Shown here in pieces: positions 8,445 to 15,466 of a stretch of DNA of 16,765 nt. Below the pieces are notes generated by a model. That model had not been told where the DNA came from, ran no database searches, and was given only the letters and a program-made list of their open reading frames with translations. Numbering within the stretch: position 1 is the first letter of the stretch; each line of letters begins with the position of its first letter. Location: contig JBGVKB010000112.1 of NCBI GenBank assembly GCA_045118955.1, positions 1 through 16,765 on the forward strand. The letters are read 5' to 3'. A program made the position numbers and the translations under genes. This DNA comes from SFJ001 sp045118955. GTDB taxonomy: Bacteria > Bacillota > Clostridia > Oscillospirales > Ruminococcaceae.

Positions 8445-9662
8445 ATGTCCAAGGACTACTACACCTACGAACCCGGCGATTACACCGAGCCGCTGCCCTT
8501 CAACAACGGGCGGGACGTGTCGGGCTTTGCCATCTTTGTGGCCTTCTGCATCGGCTGGCCGATGGGCTTGGGCCTGCTGGCCTACCGCATCTGGGGGCCT
8601 GACCTTGCCCGCAATCTGGCGGAGAAGCGCCGCCGCGAGGCGCAGCAGGGCGGGTTTGACCGTCAGGGCACGCCCAACTACTTTGAGCCGGCCTATCAGA
8701 ACGGCGAGAACGTCCGCACCGATTACACCGCCCCCAAAAAGACGGCCAAGGCCGCCAAGGCGAAGAATGCCAAGGCCCCGAAGGACTGGACCTTCTGGCT
8801 GACCGTGGCGGGCTGTGTGGCGGCGGCGGTGGGCCTTTTGTCCATCGGCGAGCCGCTGCAGTACGGCATCCTGTACGGCTTTGACCGGTACGATGTGGTG
8901 GACATCCTGTCCTCCATCAGCTGGATGGCCAGCGGCATCGCCATGTTTCTGGGCGGCCGCTGGGGCCGTCAGCGCAAGAGCCTGCGCAACAAGCTGAAGG
9001 CCATCGTGGGCGGCAAGGATCACATGGACGTGGCCGAGATCGCCGCCGCCGTGCCCATGCGTCTGGCCAAGGCCCGCAAGGAGCTGCAGAACGCGGTGGA
9101 CGACGGTGTGTTCGGCGAAGGGGCCTATCTGGATATGCGCACCGACACGCTGGTGGTGCGGGGCGAGGCCCCGCGCGCCGCTGAGCCTGTGCGGGACGCC
9201 GCCCCGGTGAAGGAGAGCGAGAGCCAGTACGAGGCCATCCTGCGGCAGCTCCGCGAGGTGAACGAAGCCATCCCCGGCGAGGAGATGAGCAGCAAGATCA
9301 CCCGCCTTGAGACGGTCACCGCCAAGATCTTCGCGCTGGTGGAGGAGGATCCCTCCAAGCTGCCCAAGATGCGGCGCTTCATGGACTACTACCTGCCCAC
9401 CGCCCTCAAGCTGCTGAACGCCTACAGCCAGTTCGACCGGCAGGGGGTGGAAGGCGAGGTCATCGGCCAGTCCAAGCGCAAGATCGAGGAAGCTATGGAC
9501 GTGCTGGTGGGGGGCTTCGAGGCCCAGCTTGACACCATGTTTGCCGACGACGCGCTGGATGTGGACTCGGACATTCAGGTGCTGCAAAACATGATGGCGC
9601 GGGACGGCCTGAGCGGTCAGGAGGACTTCGTGCTGCGGGGCGGCGAGGAGAAAAAGCCCTGA
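8445..9662 (+). CDS. XpaC-like membrane protein (BCIP hydrolysis family)
   Basis: A 405-residue protein of the '5-bromo-4-chloroindolyl phosphate hydrolysis' (XpaC) family. The name reflects an old plate phenotype; a true phosphatase activity is not established. Three hydrophobic segments are visible at about 27-49, 116-134 and 153-171. A Lys/Ala-rich linker (98-113) lies between the first two. Residues 190-240 look like a winged-helix module (DVAEIAAAVPMRLAKARKEL followed by a YLDM..DTLVV wing). The C-terminal part (about 260-405) is helical, with the family's YLPTALKLLNAYSQFD-type core. In many Firmicutes XpaC genes sit next to TelA-like tellurite/toxic-anion resistance genes; none is present here. 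AAAGGAG (8431-8437) ends 7 nt before the ATG. The gene has its own promoter and terminator. Confidence 0.87.
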   Translation: MSKDYYTYEPGDYTEPLPFNNGRDVSGFAIFVAFCIGWPMGLGLLAYRIWGPDLARNLAEKRRREAQQGGFDRQGTPNYFEPAYQNGENVRTDYTAPKKTAKAAKAKNAKAPKDWTFWLTVAGCVAAAVGLLSIGEPLQYGILYGFDRYDVVDILSSISWMASGIAMFLGGRWGRQRKSLRNKLKAIVGGKDHMDVAEIAAAVPMRLAKARKELQNAVDDGVFGEGAYLDMRTDTLVVRGEAPRAAEPVRDAAPVKESESQYEAILRQLREVNEAIPGEEMSSKITRLETVTAKIFALVEEDPSKLPKMRRFMDYYLPTALKLLNAYSQFDRQGVEGEVIGQSKRKIEEAMDVLVGGFEAQLDTMFADDALDVDSDIQVLQNMMARDGLSGQEDFVLRGGEEKKP

Positions 9663-9677
9663 CATTCGATGAAAATA

Positions 9678-9723
9678 CAGCCGCACCCGGCGCTGAAACG
9701 GCCGGGTGCGGCTGTTTGTTTTT
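9678..9723 (+). terminator. Intrinsic terminator of the XpaC-like gene
   Basis: A perfect 14-bp stem (CAGCCGCACCCGGC at 9678-9691 with its complement at 9701-9714) with a 9-nt loop is followed by TTTGTTTTT. It lies 15 nt after the stop codon. Confidence 0.93.
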
Positions 9724-9796
9724 GCGTGGCGAACAATCTGTGCACATTGCACAAATCGGCAAGGAAAAAATTGGGAGTTTCGCTATCACGTTTCTC

Positions 9797-9825
9797 TTGA
9801 AAAAGATAAATCCATCTGCTATAGT
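9797..9825 (+). promoter_or_regulatory. Strong promoter of the rubredoxin-SDR operon
   Basis: TTGAAA (9797-9802), a 17-nt spacer and TATAGT (9820-9825) preceded by TGC form a near-consensus sigma-A promoter with an extended -10. It lies in a conspicuously AT-rich stretch (about 9760-9870). The leader to the ATG at 9911 is about 80 nt. An imperfect dyad, GTAAT (9826-9830) with ATTAC (9843-9847), overlaps the expected transcription start and could be an operator. Confidence 0.87.
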
Positions 9826-9910
9826 GTAATTAAACAGGAATGATTACTACTTAATTGAAAAAATAACGATGTTTGCAGTCCGGGCCCAACCGGCGAAAGG
9901 AGAGTTTACC

Positions 9911-10690
9911 ATGAATAAGAGCGTTCTGTACGACCTGAGCTACGGCGTGTATGTGGTCACCACACTGGACGGCGAGCGGCCCACCGGCTGCGTTGCCAAC
10001 AGCGTGATGCAGATCACCTCCGACCCCGCCACCGTGGCGGTCAGCCTGAACCACAACAACTACACCAACGGCTGTGTCGCCAAGGGCGGCCGCTTTGCCG
10101 TGTCGGTGCTGGCGGAGGAGACCGACCCCGCCCTCATCGGCCGCTTCGGCTTCCAGTCCGGCAAGGACGTGGACAAGTTCGAGGGTCTGGACTATGAGAT
10201 GCAGGCCGGCGTGCCCGTCCCCAAGGCGGATGTGTGCGGCTGGATGGTCTGCGAGGTCGTCGACACCATGGAGACCGAGACCCACACCGTGTTCCTCGCC
10301 AAGGTGGTGGACGGTGAGAAGGGCAGCGGCAAGACCCCCATGACCTACGCCTACTACCACAACGTCATCAAGGGCAAGAGCCCCAAGAATGCCCCCACCT
10401 ACCGCGGCGAGGAGAAGCCCGCCGAGAAAACTGTGTGGAAGTGCAGCATCTGCGGCTACGTCTACGACGGCGAGACCCCCTTTGAGGAGCTGCCCGACAG
10501 CTACACCTGCCCGGTCTGCCGCCAGCCCAAGTCGGTGTTCAAGCAGGAGAAGCCTGCCGAAAAGAAGACCGTGTGGAAGTGCAGCATCTGCGGCTACGTC
10601 TATGAGGGCGAGACCCCCTTTGAGGAGTTGCCCGACAGCTACACCTGCCCCATCTGCCGCCAGCCCAAGTCGGTGTTCAAGCCGGTGTAA
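9911..10690 (+). CDS. Flavin reductase-like protein with two rubredoxin domains
   Basis: A 259-residue cytoplasmic electron-transfer fusion. Residues 1-160 are a flavin reductase-like FMN-binding split barrel (YGVYVVTT at 11-18, CVANSVMQITSDPATVAVSL region, HTVFLAKVVDGE at 125-136). Two compact rubredoxin modules follow at 175-211 and 221-257, each with CxxC pairs (C178/C181 with C200/C203; C224/C227 with C246/C249). It resembles 'high-molecular-weight rubredoxin' (Hrb) of anaerobes, a partner in NAD(P)H-linked oxygen or nitric oxide detoxification; the physiological partner here is inferred only. Known Hrb-type proteins usually have one rubredoxin; here the module is duplicated almost exactly. 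The modules are short, lacking the loop insertion of classical 52-residue rubredoxins. The ATG at 9911 has AAAGGAG 8 nt upstream; the longer frame from 9869 lacks an RBS. Confidence 0.93.
   Translation: MNKSVLYDLSYGVYVVTTLDGERPTGCVANSVMQITSDPATVAVSLNHNNYTNGCVAKGGRFAVSVLAEETDPALIGRFGFQSGKDVDKFEGLDYEMQAGVPVPKADVCGWMVCEVVDTMETETHTVFLAKVVDGEKGSGKTPMTYAYYHNVIKGKSPKNAPTYRGEEKPAEKTVWKCSICGYVYDGETPFEELPDSYTCPVCRQPKSVFKQEKPAEKKTVWKCSICGYVYEGETPFEELPDSYTCPICRQPKSVFKPV
10433..10681 (+). repeat. Tandem in-frame duplication of the rubredoxin module
   Basis: Two 111-nt copies (10433-10543 and 10571-10681) have a 138-nt period (46 codons) and differ at 5 positions by my count. The linker before each copy is also similar (EKPAEKT and EKPAEKKT), so the duplicated unit probably includes the linker. 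The near-identity at DNA level, including synonymous sites, points to a recent duplication or ongoing gene conversion. Confidence 0.95.
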
Positions 10691-10737
10691 ATCCGCCGCC
10701 GACGCCCATACTATTAAAAAATAAGGAGGACCCCTTT

Positions 10738-11481
10738 ATGCTGAAAGGTAAAGTTGCCATCGTCACCGGCGGTACCCGTGGTATCGGCTACGCCATTGTT
10801 GAGACCTTCCTGAAGAACGGCGCGAAGGTGGCCCTGATGGGCTCCCGCCAGGGCACCGTGGACACCGCGCTGGAGAAGCTGCGCCAGACCGACCCCTCCT
10901 GGGACGTGATCGGCCTGTGGCCCGCGCTGGATGACTACGCCGAGGTGCAGCACGCCTTCGATCAGGTGGTCGAGAAGTACGGCCGCGTGGACATTCTGGT
11001 GAACAACGCCGGCGTTTCCGCCCGTGAGCCGATCTACGACTATGAGCCGGACGCCTTCAAGAAGATCATGGATCTGAACGTCACTGCTGCCTTCCTGTGC
11101 AGCAAGGCGGCTGCCCCCATCATGCGTCAGCAGGGCGGCGGCGCCATCATCAACACCAGCTCCATGGTCAGCCTGTACGGCCAGCCCTCCGGCGTGGGCT
11201 ACCCCACCTCCAAGTTCGCCATCAACGGCCTGACCAAGAGCCTCGCCCGCGAGCTGGGCAAGGACAACGTCCGGGTGAACGCGGTGGCCCCCGGCGTCAC
11301 CCGCACCAACATGGTGGCCGCGCTGCCCCCCGAGATGGTCGCCCGCATCTCCGCCGGCATCCCTCTGGGCCGTGTGGGCGAGCCGCAGGACGTGGCCAAC
11401 GGCTTCTTGTTCCTGGCCAGCGACCTGGCCAGCTATGTGACCGGCGAGATCCTGTCCGTCGACGGCGCCGCAATGACCTGA
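10738..11481 (+). CDS. Short-chain dehydrogenase/reductase (SDR)
   Basis: A 247-residue classical SDR, an NAD(P)H-dependent oxidoreductase acting on a keto or hydroxy group. It has TGGTRGIG (10-17), NNAG (89-92), N114 and the catalytic set S142, Y155, K159 (GVGYPTSK). S36-R37 after the second strand favours NADP(H), by general SDR rules. The C-terminus VTGEILSVDG is typical. Candidates are a FabG-like 3-oxoacyl-ACP reductase or a hydroxysteroid dehydrogenase. From memory, stretches such as TGGTRGIG, the VDTAL region and SGVGYP-SK resemble BaiA bile-acid dehydrogenases, but I cannot assign a substrate. AAGGAGGA (10723-10730) lies 7 nt before the ATG. It follows the rubredoxin fusion by 47 nt with no terminator, so the two genes form one operon, and a redox partnership is possible. 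Confidence 0.93.
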   Translation: MLKGKVAIVTGGTRGIGYAIVETFLKNGAKVALMGSRQGTVDTALEKLRQTDPSWDVIGLWPALDDYAEVQHAFDQVVEKYGRVDILVNNAGVSAREPIYDYEPDAFKKIMDLNVTAAFLCSKAAAPIMRQQGGGAIINTSSMVSLYGQPSGVGYPTSKFAINGLTKSLARELGKDNVRVNAVAPGVTRTNMVAALPPEMVARISAGIPLGRVGEPQDVANGFLFLASDLASYVTGEILSVDGAAMT

Positions 11482-11536
11482 TTTGATTTTCCCTGATTTC
11501 CTCCGTGTTCTTTCTTAAATGCGGGCGATGACCCGC

Positions 11537-11585
11537 AAAAAACGCTCCGCTCCCGGGATGTGCGACCCGGGGGCGGAGCGTTTTT
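11537..11585. terminator. Bidirectional terminator between SDR and MoxR genes
   Basis: A 15-bp stem (CGCTCCGCTCCCGGG at 11543-11557 with CCCGGGGGCGGAGCG at 11566-11580, one T-G wobble) is flanked by AAAAAA (11537-11542) and TTTTT (11581-11585), so each strand has a proper U-tract. It can terminate both the SDR operon (plus) and the MoxR operon (minus). A small extra hairpin (GCGGG/CCCGC) sits at 11521-11536. Confidence 0.93.
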
Positions 11586-11602
11586 GTTTGTGCGGTGCTG
11601 TG

Positions 11603-13141
11603 TTATTGGGGCAGGCCGGCCTCCGCGTCCTGCGCCGCCTGATTGGCAAGGCGGCGAGCCAGATCGGCGCGGCGGCTGTCCAGCAGCAGGGTCTGGCTGT
11701 AGCGGTCGTACCGCTCGCAGCCGTTCTCGGCGATGAACGGCCCGCTGGCGGGGCCGAGGGCCAGCTCGGTGACAAAGACCACCATCTCCTGTCCGGGGCC
11801 GAAGGCGGTCTCCATAAAATCGAAGGCGGCTTCCAGCGCGGCGCCTGCGGTCTCGGCGGCGGCCTCCCGCTGCTCCACCTGCTGGGTGAAGGTCTCCTGC
11901 ACAAGGCCGAAGGCGTCCTCGCCCGCAAGGAACGGCTCGTCCTGAAGCTGATAGACGTACCCCTCCAGAAGCTGCTGCACCGCCCGGTGCAGGCGGGTCT
12001 CGGCGGGGGTGACCAGATCGGCCTGCCGCCGCTGCTCGTACCGCTCGTGGCGGCGCTGCATCTGCCGTTCCAGCAGGGCGGCGGGTGTGCTCTCCATGCT
12101 CAGCAGGGCGGGGCGCAGCCGCTTCAGCTCCTGATACACCTCATCGGTGACCGCGTCCTCAAACTGGGCGGCGGCAAAGCGGGTGTTCAACCCGCTGAGC
12201 AGCAGACTCACCAGACTGAGCCGCTCATCGAAGGCCGCCCCCAGCACCCGGGCGTATACGGCGGGCGGCACCTGGCCGGCCAGAATGTCCTCCACGCCGT
12301 AGTCGTCCCGATACTTTTTGTATAGCGCCAGATAGGCGGCGAAGTCCCGGGCGATGGCTTCGTGCTGCAGGTACTGGCGCACCACCGGCTCGTCGGTCTC
12401 GAGGCCCAGCGCGTCGTAGGTGCGGATCAGGTTGGACAGATCCTCCCAGCCGCGGGCGGTGACGAACTGCATCCCGTCCACGTCGGCGGCCACCTTGTAG
12501 AAGTGGTCGGGCCGCAGCTCCAGATAGGACAGGATGGCCGGGTGGATGTCGGCGCGGCGGGCGTACTCCTTCCACACCGGCAGGTCGGCCTCTACATCCA
12601 TGCGCTTGACCCGGTCCAGCGTCACGATGTCAAATTCCCGCACGCTCTTGTTGTACTCGGGCGGGTTGCCCGCGGCGGCGATGATCCAGCCATCGGGCAG
12701 CTTCTGATTGCCGAAGGTCTTGCACTGCAAAAACTGCAGCATGGTGGGGGCCAGCGTCTCGCTGACGCAGTTGATCTCGTCGATGAAAAGGATGCCCTCG
12801 CTCAGCCCGGTGTCCTCCATGCGCTGGTACACGCTGGCGATGATCTCGCTCATGGTGTACTCGGTCACCGACACCTCTCTGCCGCCGTAGCTGCGCTGGC
12901 GGATCATGGGCAGACCCACCGCACTCTGGCGGGTGTGGTGGGTGATGGTGTAGGCCACAAGAGCCACGCCCTCCTCCCGGGCGACCTGCTCCATGATCTG
13001 GGTCTTGCCGATGCCCGGCGGGCCCATCAGCAGCACCGGCCGCTGGCGGATGGTGGGGATGCGGTACTCGCCCTCCTCGTCCCGGCACAGATAGGCCCGG
13101 ACGGTGTTGGCGATCTCCTGTTTGGCGCGCTTGATGTTCAA
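11603..13141 (-). CDS. MoxR-type AAA+ ATPase
   Basis: A 512-residue AAA+ ATPase of the MoxR/dynein-like group, whose members act as chaperones or remodellers with VWA-domain partners (for example RavA with ViaA). It has Walker A GPPGIGKT (40-47), Walker B ILFIDEIN (117-124), sensor 1 AAAGNPPE (155-162) and a likely arginine contact in DIVTLDRVKR (171-180). Residues 340-512 are helical and charged, with no motif I recognise. The start is TTG; the TTG and the upstream gene's TGA overlap as TTGA (13138-13141), and AAAAGGAG lies 10 nt before it inside the end of the VWA gene, so translation is probably coupled and stoichiometric. It is the last gene of the minus-strand operon and is followed by the bidirectional terminator. 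The substrate is unknown. Confidence 0.92.
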   Translation of the reverse strand: MNIKRAKQEIANTVRAYLCRDEEGEYRIPTIRQRPVLLMGPPGIGKTQIMEQVAREEGVALVAYTITHHTRQSAVGLPMIRQRSYGGREVSVTEYTMSEIIASVYQRMEDTGLSEGILFIDEINCVSETLAPTMLQFLQCKTFGNQKLPDGWIIAAAGNPPEYNKSVREFDIVTLDRVKRMDVEADLPVWKEYARRADIHPAILSYLELRPDHFYKVAADVDGMQFVTARGWEDLSNLIRTYDALGLETDEPVVRQYLQHEAIARDFAAYLALYKKYRDDYGVEDILAGQVPPAVYARVLGAAFDERLSLVSLLLSGLNTRFAAAQFEDAVTDEVYQELKRLRPALLSMESTPAALLERQMQRRHERYEQRRQADLVTPAETRLHRAVQQLLEGYVYQLQDEPFLAGEDAFGLVQETFTQQVEQREAAAETAGAALEAAFDFMETAFGPGQEMVVFVTELALGPASGPFIAENGCERYDRYSQTLLLDSRRADLARRLANQAAQDAEAGLPQ

Positions 13142-13159
13142 GACAGGTCAACTCCTTTT
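13138..13159 (-). promoter_or_regulatory. Coupled TTG start and RBS of the MoxR gene
   Basis: On the minus strand AAAAGGAG (13152-13159) lies within the last codons of the VWA gene, followed 10 nt later by TTG, whose last two bases belong to the TGA stop of the VWA gene. This decides the MoxR start and implies reinitiation by the same ribosome. Confidence 0.75.
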
Positions 13160-14472
13160 GTGGGGGCTGCGGCGAACTCCCGTTCGTCCAGCACCAGCTT
13201 CATGGCCCATGGGGGCAGGTCGGCGTCCTCGTACCGGTCGCCCAAAAACAAAAACGCCGCGTCGTAGGCGGGGCGGCGGCTGGGGAACCGCCCCAGTCCG
13301 TCGGTGAAGTAGAGCAGCCCCTTTAAGTGGTGGAACTCACCCGCCCGGATCAGGCCGTCCACATACTGAAAAGCGGGGCGGAAGTCGGTGCCGCCGCCGC
13401 CCACAAGCTGAAAGGCCTCCATGTAGGCGGAGAGCTGCTCCAGGTCGGCGATCTTCACATCGGTGCGCACCCGGTCGTCGCACTGCAAAATGCGGATGTT
13501 GGTGCGGCGGAAGAAGCTCTCGCTCTGGCGCAGAAGCCCGTAGGTCTCCCGCAAAAAGTTTTTCACCAGCTCGCCGGAGCAGGACAGGGAGGTGTCCACC
13601 ACGATGACGAACTCCTCGATCTTGATGCTCTCCCGGCTCTCCAGCGGCTCGATGAGGGGCAGGTTGCCGTAGAGCTGCAGCCCGTAGGCGTAGTAGCCGG
13701 GGTCGAAGCTGTCCGGGTCGGCCCGCAGCTCCTCGCGCAGCACCGCGAATTTCCGAAGAAAATCCCGGTAGCTTCGGCGGCTGCGGTTGGCGGCCTTCAC
13801 CTGCATGGCGAGGGCCTCGCCGCCGCTGCCCGGGTCTTTTTGGCGGGTCTCCAGCTCGGTCTGCATCTGCTGGCTCAGCTTCTGCCACCGGTCGTCGGCC
13901 TGCCGCGCCTGCGGGCTTTGGTCGCCCGGGCGGGGCCAGAAGCGGTGGTCGTCCCCGCGGAACTCCCGCTGCAGGGCGGCGAGATCCTTTTCGCTCAGCG
14001 CGGCCTGCTCCAGCGCCCGGCAGATCGGCTCGGCGGCCATGGCGGGCAGCTTGTCGCTCAGGCGGCGGTACACCTCGCCCCGCACCCAGCCCACGATGCG
14101 GTCGGTGCATTTGAGCTGCATCCGGTCGATGGTGTACTCGGCGGCGATGTCACAGGCAAGGCTCCACAGCCCCCGGTCGTGGTCGCCCGCCAAAAAGGGG
14201 TGGCGGAACACACAGTGCAGAAGCTGGTGCAGGTACTCCCGGTTCAGCAGCACCGGATTTTTCGGGTACAGGCGGATGAGCCGCTGGGGCTGTGCCAGCA
14301 GCCGCAGTCCGTCGGTGCCCACCCCGTTCACCGCGGTGCTGGGGGTGGGGGTCAGCCCGCCGATGGCAAGGCTCAAAAACCGCAGGTTCATGTACAATTC
14401 GCTGCGGGTGATCTCCAAAATCTCCAAGGCCATGCGGTGTTCCCACTGGCTCTGGGTCTCGGCTTGGGGCAT
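13138..14472 (-). CDS. DUF2201-like protein: degenerate metallopeptidase plus VWA domain
   Basis: A 444-residue protein with the architecture of DUF2201 'putative metallopeptidase/VWA-like' proteins. The N-terminal helical part has REYLHQLLHCVFRH (78-91), where the HExxH motif reads H82-Q-L-L-H86, and ACDIAAEYTID (107-116), matching the usual downstream conserved acid. The catalytic glutamate is therefore Gln, suggesting metal binding without proteolysis. The C-terminal part is a VWA-like domain with a MIDAS-type set: DTSLS (293-297), GGTDFRP (360-366) and YFTDGLGRFP (388-397). Known: VWA proteins pair with MoxR ATPases as adaptors or substrates. The TTGA overlap with the MoxR gene supports that here. 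The ATG has AAAGGAGG 9 nt upstream. The preceding coiled-coil gene ends 34 nt upstream. Confidence 0.88.
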   Translation of the reverse strand: MPQAETQSQWEHRMALEILEITRSELYMNLRFLSLAIGGLTPTPSTAVNGVGTDGLRLLAQPQRLIRLYPKNPVLLNREYLHQLLHCVFRHPFLAGDHDRGLWSLACDIAAEYTIDRMQLKCTDRIVGWVRGEVYRRLSDKLPAMAAEPICRALEQAALSEKDLAALQREFRGDDHRFWPRPGDQSPQARQADDRWQKLSQQMQTELETRQKDPGSGGEALAMQVKAANRSRRSYRDFLRKFAVLREELRADPDSFDPGYYAYGLQLYGNLPLIEPLESRESIKIEEFVIVVDTSLSCSGELVKNFLRETYGLLRQSESFFRRTNIRILQCDDRVRTDVKIADLEQLSAYMEAFQLVGGGGTDFRPAFQYVDGLIRAGEFHHLKGLLYFTDGLGRFPSRRPAYDAAFLFLGDRYEDADLPPWAMKLVLDEREFAAAPTKGVDLS

Positions 14473-14506
14473 GGCGCACGGCCTCCTTTCGGGGTGGTTT
14501 CAAGGG

Positions 14507-15406
14507 TCAGCGGATCTCCAACAGCAGGCGGCACAGCGTCTCGCGGCACTCCCGCTGCCGGGTCAGCGCGTTTTGAATGCGGCTGTTGCAGTCATCAAGC
14601 TGCCCCACCAGCCGGTTGTAGCTGTCCTGCACCGCGAGGGCGAGGGTCTGCATCGCCTCGGCAAACAGCCGCCAGCGGATGGCCCCGTTCCCGTCCCGCA
14701 CCAGCAGGGCGTCCACGTCCTTGTCAAAGGGCAGCTCCAGCTCCAGCCCCTCGGCGGTCTCCAGCACCTGCCGCGCCTGCCGGGTCATGGCCTCGAACTG
14801 CTCGGTCAGGGCGGCGTCGTCCCGGGCAAAGGGGTTCTGGGCGGCGGCGCGGGCGGCGTCGTCCAGCGGGCACAGATGCTCCAGCAGGCCGTAGAGCTGC
14901 TCCTCGGCGGCGTCCAGCCGGTCGAACCGCTCGGTCTGCTCCAGCCGCACCCGCCCATGCTCGGACAGCAGCCCCATCTGATCCACCAGCTCCCCGGCGG
15001 CGGGGTGCTTGTGCTCGGTCAGGGCGTAGACCGCGTCGCACAGCGCCCGGGTGTAGCCGTCCTCGGCGGCGGCCAGCGTATGGGCGGCGGCTTCCTTTTC
15101 CTCCAGCAGGGCATCCCGGTCGCGGCGGCAGTCCTCAAGCTGACGGAAGGTCTCCTGACACAGCCGATCCAGCCGCTCATCGGTGGCCTTGTAGCGGCCG
15201 GTCACCTTGAACAGGGCGGTCTGCACCGGGCTGCAGCGCAGCTCGCCCAGACGGGCATCCAGCTCGTCCAACTGCTGGGAAAGGGCGCCGCAGCGCTCGT
15301 TCATCTCCTCAAGGCGGGCGTCCAGAGCGGTCTCCGCCGCGAGGGCATCCCGCACGCCGCGGGCAAGCTCACTCAGGGCAGCGCGGTCGGTCTCGGTGTA
15401 GGGCAT
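14507..15406 (-). CDS. Coiled-coil protein of unknown function
   Basis: I do not recognise a named family for this 299-residue protein. It is acidic, Leu/Ala/Glu-rich and predicted helical throughout, with heptad-rich coiled coil at roughly 25-58 and 75-118 interrupted by a short less polar turn (SPVQTALFKVTGRYK, 59-73). The C-terminal half continues as helices (for example WRLFAEAMQTLALAVQDSYN, near 245-265). No signal peptide, membrane segment or catalytic motif is visible. The ATG has AGGAGG 7 nt upstream. It sits between another coiled-coil gene (60-nt gap) and the VWA gene (34-nt gap), all on the same strand, so it is probably a structural or adaptor component of the MoxR/VWA system. That role is inferred from position only. 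Confidence 0.82.
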   Translation of the reverse strand: MPYTETDRAALSELARGVRDALAAETALDARLEEMNERCGALSQQLDELDARLGELRCSPVQTALFKVTGRYKATDERLDRLCQETFRQLEDCRRDRDALLEEKEAAAHTLAAAEDGYTRALCDAVYALTEHKHPAAGELVDQMGLLSEHGRVRLEQTERFDRLDAAEEQLYGLLEHLCPLDDAARAAAQNPFARDDAALTEQFEAMTRQARQVLETAEGLELELPFDKDVDALLVRDGNGAIRWRLFAEAMQTLALAVQDSYNRLVGQLDDCNSRIQNALTRQRECRETLCRLLLEIR

Positions 15407-15466
15407 GGTGGTTCCTCCTGTATGTAGATAGGTTGAGCAAATGGGGCGGGGTCATTCGCACGGCGG

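Noticed and set aside
8367..9752. 461-codon minus-strand frame opposite the XpaC-like gene
   Set aside because: The composition is shadow-like, and it would run across the XpaC promoter and terminator. The plus-strand gene has an RBS, a promoter and family motifs.
9869..9910. Earlier start for the flavin reductase-rubredoxin gene
   Set aside because: No RBS precedes it, the extra 14 residues are not family-like, and the 9911 ATG has AAAGGAG at the right distance.
10433..10681. CRISPR-like or intergenic tandem repeat
   Set aside because: There are only two units, both in frame and encoding complete rubredoxin modules, so this is a protein domain duplication.
13327..15427. Long overlapping plus-strand open frames (about 630 and 550 codons)
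   Set aside because: They are antisense to the VWA and coiled-coil genes, have His/Gln/Val- or Arg/Pro/Ala-rich compositions typical of complement-strand shadows, and lack an RBS.
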